35,561 nucleotides of DNA, from NCBI GenBank assembly GCA_018813785.1, contig JAHJAU010000068.1, forward strand, positions 1 to 35,561, written 5' to 3'. Source of the DNA: Patescibacteria group bacterium (GTDB lineage: Bacteria > Patescibacteriota > Patescibacteriia > SG8-24). The position numbers and the translations under genes were made by a program. The notes under the pieces are model-generated. The model saw only the letters and a program-made list of their open reading frames with translations. It was not told the origin of the DNA and made no database searches. Positions 1-7,332 of the stretch are shown here, in pieces; positions within the stretch are counted from its first letter, which is position 1; each line of letters opens with the position of its first letter.

Positions 1-141
1 CATTACAACCACGAGCGTCGTCACACCGGTCTCAGTATGAACAAGCTTACGCCCGCGCAGAAGGTCGCCTCAGTCTACCTGTCACGGACAGTACATTATC
101 CACATTTGGTAACTGGAACACTGCAACAGTACAAGATTTGA
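1..141 (+). CDS. C-terminal fragment of IS481/IS3-like integrase (transposase), partial
   Basis: The first frame reads 46 residues from the window edge to TGA at 139-141. It begins with HYNHERRHTGLSMNKLTPAQ, the usual end of rve-type (DDE) integrase domains in IS481/IS3 transposases, where a YN..R.H..L....P pattern follows the catalytic Glu. The catalytic residues would lie upstream of the window, so intactness cannot be judged. The last part (about 93-140) recurs without a transposase at 7243-7290, which suggests these bases belong to the element's conserved 3' end. Family is fairly sure; the exact IS family is not. Confidence 0.7.
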   Translation, partial: HYNHERRHTGLSMNKLTPAQKVASVYLSRTVHYPHLVTGTLQQYKI

Positions 142-213
142 CATCAGATTCAGGTGCGGTAAGGTCGTTCTCCAGTGGACGCCGGTATCATAATTTAGTA
201 TGATTTCAATACT

Positions 214-441
214 ATGAACGAGGACAAAATTATACAAAAGCTCATCGAACTGGACGAAAAGATAGATAAACTGCCTTTACAAGAATATGTGGATGCGAGA
301 TTTGACGATGTTATGAGCACTCTTGATGCGCACACCAAAATGTTAGAGCGTCTCGACCAAGAAAGGCTTTTTACGATTGAACGCGTGAAACGTATCGAGG
401 ACGATGTCCAGCAACTCAAGACTCAACTGAAACTAGCTTGA
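214..441 (+). CDS. small coiled-coil protein, function unknown
   Basis: A 75-residue acidic/basic protein that is almost entirely helical by composition, with heptad-like spacing of Leu/Ile/Met (IIQKLIELDEKIDKL; MLERLDQERLF; VKRIEDDVQQLKTQLKLA). Small proteins of this kind, ending in a QLKLA-like tail, are common in CPR genomes and have no assigned function. There is no Shine-Dalgarno sequence before the ATG, like most non-orphan genes here. A hairpin resembling a terminator follows at 473-498. It stands alone, between the integrase fragment and the Nudix gene. The opposite-strand frame over the same bases has no protein-like features. Confidence 0.6.
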   Translation: MNEDKIIQKLIELDEKIDKLPLQEYVDARFDDVMSTLDAHTKMLERLDQERLFTIERVKRIEDDVQQLKTQLKLA

Positions 442-472
442 ATGGTTCTAACATACTCCACGAGCTTCTGCT

Positions 473-502
473 GAGCCGGCCATCGAAAGATGGTCGGTTT
501 AA
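473..502 (+). terminator. intrinsic terminator after the coiled-coil gene
   Basis: Stem CCGGCCATC / GATGGTCGG (one G-T pair) with a GAAA loop, followed by a short T run. It is preceded by a sequence (about 444-470) that recurs before the terminator of the Nudix gene. Confidence 0.6.
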
Positions 503-510
503 GTGATTCG

Positions 511-571
511 GTGTCAGGTCTTGCATTCTAACATTTCCTATTGTGGGCAATGATATTATGTAAGACCTGGC
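511..571. repeat. palindromic GTCAGGTCTTG element, copy 1
   Basis: Imperfect inverted repeat: the left arm reads GTCAGGTCTTGCAT and the right arm, reverse-complemented, GCCAGGTCTTACAT. Related copies lie at 2802-2898 and 5098-5174. The TCTAACAT that follows the left arm is also shared. It looks like a REP or MITE-type element; no transposase for it is present in the window. Confidence 0.65.
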
Positions 572-594
572 TTCGAAATTACAACATATAGAAT

Positions 595-1071
595 ATGGAA
601 TCAATACCGTCCACGAAACTTTTTGCTAGCGTCGTCCTTCAAAAGAACAACCGTGTTCTCGTGCTCTCTGAAAAGGATGATGAAGGGGAGGTAAAGTACA
701 ATATCCCTGGTGGTAGTATTGAGATGGGGGAATCTCCAAACGAGGCCGCACTTCGTGAATGCGTGGAAGAGACTGGGCTCACAGCGCGCATTACTGACTT
801 TATTCAAGTGGTCTGCAACACGTGGCTCAACAAACGTTCGGTGCTCCTGTACTTTTCTGGATGCTCCGACAGTGAATCCATGAAATTTGAGGATGGTATC
901 GAAGGGGCATGGATGACCCTTGATGAGATACTCGCCATCCCCGATATCTCATTCGTGTTCGGTTCGAAGTCAGCGATATTGAACGTGTTGGATAGCAAAC
1001 AGAGTACGAAGATAGGACTTCGATTGAGAAAGTCGGGCGAAGAAGTAGACTGGCAGAAGAGTCCCAGATAA
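595..1071 (+). CDS. Nudix hydrolase
   Basis: The 158-residue protein has a perfect Nudix box at about residues 39-62: GGSIEMGESPNEAALREC followed by VEETGL, which satisfies G-x5-E-x7-R-E-U-x-E-E-x-G-U. Nudix enzymes hydrolyse nucleoside diphosphates linked to another group, using Mg2+ held by the box glutamates. The substrate cannot be told from sequence. The single domain fills the protein (beta strands before the box, LYFSGCSD and a VFGSKSAILN helix after it); there is no zinc ribbon or extra binding domain. The ATG at 595 has no Shine-Dalgarno sequence and lies 23 bp after palindromic element copy 1. Monocistronic, closed by a terminator at 1132-1161. Confidence 0.9.
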   Translation: MESIPSTKLFASVVLQKNNRVLVLSEKDDEGEVKYNIPGGSIEMGESPNEAALRECVEETGLTARITDFIQVVCNTWLNKRSVLLYFSGCSDSESMKFEDGIEGAWMTLDEILAIPDISFVFGSKSAILNVLDSKQSTKIGLRLRKSGEEVDWQKSPR

Positions 1072-1131
1072 TACTTCCGACTTTCTTTCCTCACAGAAGA
1101 GTTCTAACATAATCCGCGAGCCCTTGCCATA

Positions 1132-1161
1132 AAAATCATCTGGTTTTCCCGGGTGGTTTTT
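1132..1161 (+). terminator. intrinsic terminator after the Nudix gene
   Basis: Stem AAAAATCATCTGG / CCGGGTGGTTTTT with wobble pairs and a TTTTG tail. Preceded at about 1102-1129 by a copy of the sequence found before the terminator at 473. Confidence 0.65.
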
Positions 1162-1290
1162 GTTTGCCGCACACAATCATATTAAATAAATCAGTGCTGA
1201 GAACGCACGCGTCGCGGCTGGTCACGCGGTCAAATGCATGCTTAACTAAGGATAATCTCGGAACGATATAAAGCCAAATAGGACACACAT

Positions 1291-2787
1291 ATGGAAAAAT
1301 ATCTTAAACTCATGTTGCTTGCCAGTCTAAGTGTCTCCGTCTTCTGGACGGTCTTCCTCTGGAATTTTTGGTCACGCGACTTCTGGGCGCTCGGGGCTAA
1401 CGCCTTCGTTTACCTAGCCGCTCTTGTTAGTCTTTTCTTGTGGGTATTGCACCGGGAAGGCGTCAACCTGCGGCGCTGTCTCTATTGGGTGATACCAATC
1501 GGTTTGATTATCCTCAGTTTTCTTCTGTACGACAACCCGTTCCTTAAGACGATCAACATACTCGTCTTACCGGTCTTATTCGCGATCTTTTATAATTTCA
1601 GCCTGATCGAAGAGGGCGAGCGATTGCATTGGGATTCGCGTCTGGTTGTGCGGCTTGTCTGGCGTACAGTGTCTCTTTTGGGTAGTCTGGTTCGTTCAGC
1701 TAGATCCCATGTTCTACTGCTTTTCCCGGTGCACTGGAAGTATGGCTTAGGCGGACGGATCGTCGTCGGCGTCGCCATCCTGCTCATAATTTCGGCGACG
1801 GTCGTCGTTCCTCTGCTTGCTTCAGCCGATACGCAGTTCGCCGCGGCGCTTGATGGATTCATGCGCTGGTTCCAGAACCTAATTTCTACCACTGTCGTTT
1901 CCAGGATTCTGTTGAGCCTCGTCCTATCGGTCGGCACCACGGCCGCCCTTATAGCTTGGGGTCGGAAGTTCGTCCACGCGGCGGAAGCGAAAGAAGAAAA
2001 GTCCGCCGACTCCGTCATCGCTGGAATTGTGCTGGGTGGCATTCTCGCGCTGTACTTGCTCTTCCTCATTCTGCAGCTCAACCGGCTAGTGATCGGGTCG
2101 TTACCGTTCGAATTCAAGGACGTCGAGCAGGCAGTGAAGAGTGGTTTTTGGCAACTGCTCGTTCTCTCTGTCGTAAATATCGTGATTTTTTTGGCCGCCT
2201 ACCGCAAGACAGTCCCGGCCGTTCAGAAGATGCTACTTGCCTTCGCCATCGCGTCGATCCTACTCCTTGCGTCGGCCGCGCAGCGCATGGGGCTCTACGT
2301 TATCGGTTATGGCTTCAGTTACGAGAAGCTGTTCGCTAGCTATACCGTTCTTTTCTGTGCGATTTTGTTCGGTTGGCTGATTTACGGCATGTTCACTCCG
2401 AAGCGGGTCAATATTCTGAAGTTTTTGATCGTGCTGTTCGCCTGGATGTACGGCATACTGACAATGTTGCCGATTGAGCGGTTCATTTTCAGCGCCAACC
2501 TAGCGCTTGCTCAACGGGAAGACACGCGGATTCGGCTGTACGAGATGACGATGCTATCACCGGACGTTCTCGGTTCGGTCAGAAAAACGATAGCCGACGG
2601 TGGTGGGCTGGGGGAGCCGCTTCCATTCTTTGATACAGTTTGTCGGCTTGACGGGTGTGTCAGAACCGAATTTTCGGCCGGGATGACGCACCCTGACTGG
2701 GGAATCTGGATTACCCGCAATGAGAGTTTATTGCGGGAAAAGGCGTGGTATGAGAAGAATTTGAGCAATTTTATCTTATCTGAGTGA
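1291..2787 (+). CDS. DUF4173-type multi-pass membrane protein
   Basis: 498 residues with about ten hydrophobic segments (for example residues 7-25, 36-52, 66-80, 86-103, 157-178, 203-222, 241-262, 287-303, 313-330, 352-368, 380-395). The block SGFWQLLVLSVVNI (about 284-297) followed by a Ser/Ala-rich helix and QRMGLYVIGYGFSYEKL (331-347) is the signature I associate with DUF4173 (related to DUF4153), integral membrane proteins of unknown function in many bacteria. A soluble tail of about 100 residues closes the protein. Start: ATG 1291 with a weak AGGA nine bases upstream. It is followed by palindromic element copy 2 rather than a clear terminator. Higher GC than neighbours. No transport or enzymatic role can be inferred. 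Confidence 0.75.
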   Translation: MEKYLKLMLLASLSVSVFWTVFLWNFWSRDFWALGANAFVYLAALVSLFLWVLHREGVNLRRCLYWVIPIGLIILSFLLYDNPFLKTINILVLPVLFAIFYNFSLIEEGERLHWDSRLVVRLVWRTVSLLGSLVRSARSHVLLLFPVHWKYGLGGRIVVGVAILLIISATVVVPLLASADTQFAAALDGFMRWFQNLISTTVVSRILLSLVLSVGTTAALIAWGRKFVHAAEAKEEKSADSVIAGIVLGGILALYLLFLILQLNRLVIGSLPFEFKDVEQAVKSGFWQLLVLSVVNIVIFLAAYRKTVPAVQKMLLAFAIASILLLASAAQRMGLYVIGYGFSYEKLFASYTVLFCAILFGWLIYGMFTPKRVNILKFLIVLFAWMYGILTMLPIERFIFSANLALAQREDTRIRLYEMTMLSPDVLGSVRKTIADGGGLGEPLPFFDTVCRLDGCVRTEFSAGMTHPDWGIWITRNESLLREKAWYEKNLSNFILSE

Positions 2788-2801
2788 GCCGCGCGTGCTA
2801 T

Positions 2802-2898
2802 GGGGTCAAGGCTTAATTTCGGGGTCAAGTCTTGTATTTTAACATCAAGCAATAAAATTTTTTGGTTCGGAAATATTGAGAAACAAAACTTGACCCCC
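2802..2898. repeat. palindromic GTCAGGTCTTG element, copy 2, with doubled left arm
   Basis: GGGGTCAAG occurs at 2802-2810 and again at 2821-2829, and its complement CTTGACCCC at 2889-2897. The inner left arm continues TCTTGTATTTTAACAT, matching copies 1 and 3. It lies directly after the DUF4173 gene and ends about 70 bp before the DUF5674 gene. Confidence 0.7.
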
Positions 2899-2967
2899 AG
2901 TACATGAGCCGATGAAAGAAGTTTTTCAGTTTGGTCAAAATAATCCATCATGCTAGGATATTTCTGT

Positions 2968-3321
2968 ATGAATGAAGAAATCGTCATAAGTAGTGATAAA
3001 ATTTCGCTGTCGGATATTATCGGGCTGTCAAAGAAACGCTTTGGAGACATGGTTAAGGCTGTCGTTGATATCGAAACGCGAGTGGTTGCCTTTGGAGGAG
3101 AATTGCATGCTGATGAGGAGCAGGTACTGTTGGATCGAGGTTCCAAACAGAATGATCTGTGGGGCATCAATATCTATCATGAACTGCCGCGCGACCAATG
3201 GATCGAGTTCGATTCCATGATCAATATTCGTCCCAGCCAAAGGAATCTCTCCAGAGGCGTTGAAGACGAAGAAGTTCGTCGAGTCATCGTCGATATCGTA
3301 AATAAAATGATAACGGACTGA
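2968..3321 (+). CDS. DUF5674 family protein
   Basis: 117 residues. The blocks KISLSDII, FGDMVKAVVDIE, GGELHADEEQVLL, GSKQNDLWGINIY and IEFDSMINIRPSQ.N.SRGVED match DUF5674, a family common in CPR bacteria with no known function. The conserved acidic and His residues (ELHADEE, WGINIY) suggest a compact single domain. I chose ATG 2968 because the family starts just before KISL; a longer frame opens at ATG 2950. A weak AGGAT precedes it. The TGA at 3319-3321 is one base from the ATG of the next gene (3323), so the two are probably translated together, and I believe the same pair recurs in other CPR genomes. Confidence 0.85.
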   Translation: MNEEIVISSDKISLSDIIGLSKKRFGDMVKAVVDIETRVVAFGGELHADEEQVLLDRGSKQNDLWGINIYHELPRDQWIEFDSMINIRPSQRNLSRGVEDEEVRRVIVDIVNKMITD

Positions 3322-3322
3322 C

Positions 3323-3664
3323 ATGGAATACCAGCACGAGAAATTAGCCCGGGGGAAGTGGTACACCCTAACCTTAGCCGAGCAAATGGGTAATATTGGA
3401 AGTGAGGTCGGTCGAGCCGGCTCGTGGCGGGAAAGAGGTCAGCAAGAATATTTTGACAAGGCATTTGAACGCGCTTTGGAGTTGTTTGATTTAACGCTGG
3501 CCGATGAACGCTGGAAGGGCGCGAGGCGTCGAGAAATCGCTCGGGCGCGTGATCAGGTTTGTGAAGTGCTAAAATACGGCGGTGTTGATGAGTCTCTAAA
3601 ATCACTTAATAACTATTTTTTCAAATTTGCCCTGGCGGCACGGATGTTGGCGGGTAGCGCATAA
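3323..3664 (+). CDS. conserved helical protein found next to DUF5674, function unknown
   Basis: 113 residues. The blocks HEKLARGKWYTLTLAEQMGN, IGSEVGRA, WRERG, AFERALELFDLTL and NNYFFKFALAARM match a widespread uncharacterised protein of CPR and a few other bacteria. The composition is all-helical, suggesting a small bundle, with no signal peptide or metal ligands. It starts one base after the DUF5674 stop and lacks its own ribosome binding site, so translational coupling is likely. The terminator at 3727-3757 closes this two-gene operon. Recognition rests on memory of the family pattern; no function is known to me. Confidence 0.75.
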   Translation: MEYQHEKLARGKWYTLTLAEQMGNIGSEVGRAGSWRERGQQEYFDKAFERALELFDLTLADERWKGARRREIARARDQVCEVLKYGGVDESLKSLNNYFFKFALAARMLAGSA

Positions 3665-3726
3665 GACAATTAATGAATCGTCGGATATTCCAGGGTTTCG
3701 ATATTGCTCAAGAGCCACTGTTTTAG

Positions 3727-3757
3727 CCGGTCACCATCATATGGTGGTCGGTTTTGA
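3727..3757 (+). terminator. intrinsic terminator of the DUF5674 operon
   Basis: Stem CCGGTCACCAT / ATGGTGGTCGG (two wobble pairs), three-base loop, then TTTTGATTT. The rest of 3665-3950 holds homopolymer runs (C8 then T7 near 3800) and no gene I can support. Confidence 0.8.
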
Positions 3758-3950
3758 TTTGTAGCGTCATTGATGTAAAAAATCTAGACTGTCGCATGAC
3801 CCCCCCCTTTTTTTGACACTGTCAAGCGTTTGTTTGACAACGATTTGTTTGATCTGATTTTATTTTTTCCCCCAAAGGAGCTCGTGCCGTATTTGAAGTG
3901 AAAGAGACCAGGCTTTTTTAAAAATGAACACGCTAATTTAAAATATGAGG

Positions 3951-5015
3951 TATCGGACATTTCGTGTTGGTGAAATCAGCGATTTTCTTCTAGATTTAGC
4001 GTGATTCTGGAACATTTATGGTCGTATGACCATAAATGCAAACAGAAAGAGGTGTGGAAAGTGCGAAAAGCCGATGCGAAGATGGGGCAAGACACCCGCA
4101 GGGAGGCAGCGCTGGCAGTGCGTGCCGTGCGACCGGACGGGAACAAGAGCGAGACGTGACGTCACGAACAAAAGCAGAAAGTCGCTGTTTCTCACATGGG
4201 TCCGCGGCAAGGCAGCCGTAGCCGATGTGGCGAAAAGGGGCGGGGGTTATCGTACGGACCCTGTATCGGTGGTTCGCCCCGTTCTGGACGAACCCGCCGC
4301 GGGCAAGGTGGTCGGCACGTTCCCGCGTGCTGGTCGTGGACGGCGTGTCCATCGTGAAGCACGAAGCAGTCGCGCTGCTGGCGGGGAATCCGGAAACCTC
4401 CGAGCCGGTCGGCTGGTGGTTCGCGGCCTGCGAAAATTTTGATGCCTGGCGCACCTTTCTGCTCCGGCTCAGGTCCCGTGGCGCGAACCCGGAGTTCGTG
4501 GTCAGCGACGGCCAGAAGGGGCTGCTTAAGGCGGTGCGGGAGGTATTCCCTGTGGCGGTGACGCAGCGCTGCGCCGTGCACGTGCATCGGTAGGCCATGG
4601 TCTGGCTCACCCAAAACCCGCAGACTGCGGCCGGACGCGAGCTGCGCGCAATCGTGTCGGCGCTGTTGCTGGTGTGTACGGCCGCGCAGCGCGACGCGTG
4701 GCTGAAGTCGCTGCGTTCGTGGGAGACACGGCATTCGGACTTTCTCAAAGAACGAACCCATGGCGAGAGTCGTTGGTGGTACACGCACCGAAGGCTGCGC
4801 GCAGTCAGATCACTGCTCAAGAACGCGGCTCCGGACCTGTTCCGCTACGTGGACAATCCAGCGGTGCCAAGGACGTCGAACCACGTCGAAGGCGGGTTGA
4901 ACAGCCGCATCAAGGAGCTGCTGCGCTCGCATCGCGGCCTATCAAAAAACCAGCGACTCGCGCTGGTGTGCTGGTATTTGGATTCACGCCGAAAATCAAC
5001 ACGAAATGTCCGATA
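3951..5015. mobile_element. IS256-family (IS1249-like) insertion sequence, inactive
   Basis: Perfect 19-bp terminal inverted repeats: TATCGGACATTTCGTGTTG at 3951-3969 and its reverse complement at 4997-5015. The element encloses one transposase gene interrupted by a frameshift and a stop codon. GC content is visibly higher than in flanking DNA, which indicates arrival from another host. The eight bases on each side (ATATGAGG and GCTCGCTT) do not match, so no target duplication is visible. The right repeat includes most of the transposase stop codon. Confidence 0.9.
4013..4038 (+). promoter_or_regulatory. perfect palindrome over the transposase start codon
   Basis: CATTTATGGTC (4013-4023) and GACCATAAATG (4028-4038) form an 11-bp stem with a 4-base loop. 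The ATG at 4026-4028 sits at the loop and stem junction, so a read-through transcript would hide the start codon. Several insertion sequences use such fold-back control; here it is an inference. Confidence 0.6.
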
Positions 5016-5016
5016 G
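4026..5016 (+). pseudogene. IS1249-like transposase, broken by a frameshift and a TAG stop
   Basis: The N-terminal part is read from 4026: a zinc ribbon (CGKC...QRWQCVPC) followed by a helix-turn-helix-like stretch. Around 4232-4247, in a run of A4-G4-C-G5, the reading frame moves by +1. From there the Mutator-type DDE domain continues: VVDGVSI (first Asp), VVSDGQKGL (second Asp), RCAVHVHR, an in-frame TAG at 4591-4593, then WLTQNPQTAAGREL and NHVEGGLNSRIKELLRSHRG (catalytic Glu). All three catalytic residues survive in frame. IS1249 relatives encode one uninterrupted protein, and the shift has the wrong direction for ordinary -1 slippage, so decay or sequencing error in the homopolymer is the best reading. 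Confidence 0.85.
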
Positions 5017-5097
5017 CTCGCTTTGTATTTTCTGGCCTAACCTTAATATTCTCGTGGGGTTGGTACGTGTTTTTTATGGATCGATTTACAGCTTAGA

Positions 5098-5174
5098 GTC
5101 AGATCTTGTCCCAGCTAACATTTTTTATAATATAAGCTGCCATAAAACAATCCGGATGTTAAAAAAGACCTGAC
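5098..5174. repeat. palindromic GTCAGGTCTTG element, copy 3
   Basis: Left arm GTCAGATCTTGT, right arm reverse-complemented GTCAGGTCTTTT, and both arms carry TAACAT at a similar distance inward. It lies 80 bp after the insertion sequence. Nothing else is recognisable in 5017-5287. Confidence 0.65.
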
Positions 5175-5287
5175 CACGGCTTGAATCATAGATTCAAGTT
5201 CTAATTCTCAGAGTATGTGTATAAAAAACTATGTTCCAGCAGTGTAATCTCGTATATTTAATTTCTTAAGAAGTTAATAAATTAAAT

Positions 5288-7150
5288 GTGCAAAATTTAT
5301 TTAAGACCCAAGAAAAATTAACTAGATTACGACAGAGAGTTCAGCTACTAGGAAAATCAGCAGGTCAATCTGGTTTAGCAAAGAGATCTCTAATTTTGAT
5401 AATAGTTATTTTAACTTTAGCTGGATTGGGATCTGCCGCCCAAGCGGTCGGAATTATTCCAACAACCGCACTTAAAAAATCTTTAGAATCCAAAGTGGGT
5501 AGTTTTATTTCTCCTGCCCCCATAAAAATAAAAGAATTTGCGATCGCTGATCATTTGTTTACGGCTCTCAGCGAGACACAGCGAGCCGAGCTCGCCTCAC
5601 GCTTGGGTTTTATTTGGTCAGGTGATTATTATGCCGGCAATTGGCGTGACTATAATCCAAGTCTTTTGGTCGGGCATTATGTAACGATCAATGGTTTTGA
5701 TACTGGTCGATCACCTCGTTGTGTAACAAATAACGATTGTTTTAACAGCTTGACGGGCTATACCTGTCAGTTTCCAAGACCGAACAATCGATATTATCAG
5801 TGGTGGGTTGATGGTGAAGGAATTTGTGAGCGTCCATGGGGTTATCCTGGCTGGGGTTCATGCGCGACTAATTCGGATTGCGCCATCAGTGAGTTAACTT
5901 CTGCTGGCGGTCTCCCTTATCCAGGTGAGTGTGACGTTATTAATCACGTCTGCCGATATTCGATCCAACAAAAAAGAGCCATAGAATTTAATTACTGGCA
6001 GGAACACTATCGTCCGGATTGGATTTTGTATCGTTGTTCAGCGAGCGGTGAGCCGCTTCCGGGAGGACAACATCCGGATAATGTTGCCTGGATTCCCGGC
6101 GGAGCGCAGATACCGGTCAACTACACCAACGCCTCAGTTAGAGAAGAATATAAAAGACGTATTAGTGAGGTTTATGATCGGAATCCTGGTCGTTACACCG
6201 TGTTATCGATCGACAATGTTTACCCAACGAATCGCAGTCGAGCCTGTGGTGTTTTCAATAGCGACGGAAGCTTCAGGCGAATTTTTCAAGGAAAGTCAGA
6301 ATTTAATGTCACAGAGTGTCGTGCTTACCGAGGATTTTGTGACATGGATTACGTCATGAAAATTAATGATTGGTTACAGGATTTAAGAAAATTTTCCAAA
6401 AAATATCTAAACAATTCCAAATTGATGATCAACTTGGTTAATCATGCCGGCATAGACTATGCTAGTTTGATCAATCAACCGGTGCCTGCAGATCATCCCT
6501 ATCTTTCCAGATATTTTTATTCGACTGTCGACGGTATTTTAGATGAGTCTGGTTTTACCCAAAATGAAAATCGACAAGGGACTATTGTTGGTAAGCCTCT
6601 TGATTGGAGCTATGCGCACAATGCGAGCACCGAACAAACCTGGACAAATCAAAAGGGCTACGCAGAGCTGGCCAATTCTTTGGGGCTTTATTACTTTAAT
6701 AAAAATGGGGTCGCTGGATTATACAGCATGAGCGAAGAGGGGAAGAAGCAGGCAGCCGAGTGGGCATTCGCTTCGTTTTTGATCTCCAATCCAGGTAACA
6801 TGAGTTTTTACTTTTGTTCAAACCCAGATAACTGGCAGGTCGAGAATATTCTGGACTGGCCACAACTGAATATTGATTACGGTCGACCTTGCGATCCAAT
6901 GCGAACCACTGATAATCCTTTGGTGTTTAGACGAACTTATAACCATGCCTTTGTTATCGCTCATACTGGCGACAGTTTATCAGCAGACTATGAGGCAACT
7001 TTACCGACTGCCGAATTTTATGAGTGGAACGAGCTTACCGAGAATTATGATCGTAGAGTAGAATCGAGAACAGTTACCACCGCTTATCAACGGGGTTACG
7101 TTTTATATACCCCGGAAAATTTGTGCGATCGGCCTCTTCGCGAGAGATAA
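5288..7150 (+). CDS. secreted glycoside-hydrolase-like protein with Cys-rich insert
   Basis: 620 residues. A basic N-terminus and hydrophobic stretch at residues 34-53 (LILIIVILTLAGLGSAAQA) indicate export or membrane anchoring. Residues 85-130 and 225-500 resemble the TIM-barrel of hypothetical glycosyl hydrolase families such as GHL15: RPDWIL followed by a G-E-P turn, a VREEYKRRISEVY helix, VLSIDNV at 305-311 (the strand that carries the acidic residue in these barrels), then LMINLVNHAG. Between them lies an insert with eight cysteines arranged as two repeats (C145-VTNND-C151...C160...C180 and C192-ATNSD-C198...C215...C222). Start is GTG 5288 without a ribosome binding site, so the exact start is uncertain. 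Terminator at 7195. Enzymatic activity is not proven by these motifs. Confidence 0.65.
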   Translation: MQNLFKTQEKLTRLRQRVQLLGKSAGQSGLAKRSLILIIVILTLAGLGSAAQAVGIIPTTALKKSLESKVGSFISPAPIKIKEFAIADHLFTALSETQRAELASRLGFIWSGDYYAGNWRDYNPSLLVGHYVTINGFDTGRSPRCVTNNDCFNSLTGYTCQFPRPNNRYYQWWVDGEGICERPWGYPGWGSCATNSDCAISELTSAGGLPYPGECDVINHVCRYSIQQKRAIEFNYWQEHYRPDWILYRCSASGEPLPGGQHPDNVAWIPGGAQIPVNYTNASVREEYKRRISEVYDRNPGRYTVLSIDNVYPTNRSRACGVFNSDGSFRRIFQGKSEFNVTECRAYRGFCDMDYVMKINDWLQDLRKFSKKYLNNSKLMINLVNHAGIDYASLINQPVPADHPYLSRYFYSTVDGILDESGFTQNENRQGTIVGKPLDWSYAHNASTEQTWTNQKGYAELANSLGLYYFNKNGVAGLYSMSEEGKKQAAEWAFASFLISNPGNMSFYFCSNPDNWQVENILDWPQLNIDYGRPCDPMRTTDNPLVFRRTYNHAFVIAHTGDSLSADYEATLPTAEFYEWNELTENYDRRVESRTVTTAYQRGYVLYTPENLCDRPLRER

Positions 7151-7194
7151 ATTATATTTTTGTTAAAGCATTTTTAAACAAAGTATCGGTTAAT

Positions 7195-7224
7195 AAAAAA
7201 CTTCCATTTGTTTGGAGGTTTTTT
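7195..7224 (+). terminator. intrinsic terminator after the glycosidase-like gene
   Basis: AAAAAACTTCCA / TGGAGGTTTTTT with a short T-rich loop and a run of six Ts. Confidence 0.85.
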
Positions 7225-7242
7225 ATTATAACTCACCGTTTA

Positions 7243-7290
7243 TTATCCACAATTGGTAACTGAGACATGATAACAGTACAATTGTTGTTG
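7243..7290 (+). repeat. solo copy of the integrase 3'-end sequence
   Basis: Begins TTATCCACAATTGGTAACTG and later reads AACAGTACAA. The same layout occurs at about 96-136 (TTATCCACATTTGGTAACTG, then AACAGTACAA), in the last codons of the IS481-like integrase. Most positions agree over about 48 bp. Probably the remains of an excised or decayed element. Confidence 0.55.
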
Positions 7291-7332
7291 GGGATAAAGC
7301 ATTGCGGATTTATCTTCTTAAACGGCGTATCT

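Noticed and set aside
2511-3170. 219-codon minus-strand frame
   Set aside because: It overlaps the DUF4173 gene, a palindromic element and the DUF5674 gene, and has no protein-like features.
4225-4247. Programmed frameshift in the transposase
   Set aside because: The shift needed is +1, while A4G4-type slippage gives -1; the second lesion (TAG) also argues for decay or sequencing error.
4591-4593. Alternative genetic code (TAG read as an amino acid)
   Set aside because: TAG also ends a recognisable gene (zinc-ribbon protein at 34980) and gyrB, rplK and others use normal stops; the case is limited to a foreign element.
3996-4820. Long minus-strand open frame of 274 codons over the insertion sequence
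   Set aside because: It is antisense to the transposase, whose zinc ribbon and DDE motifs are clear on the plus strand; high GC keeps the opposite frame open.
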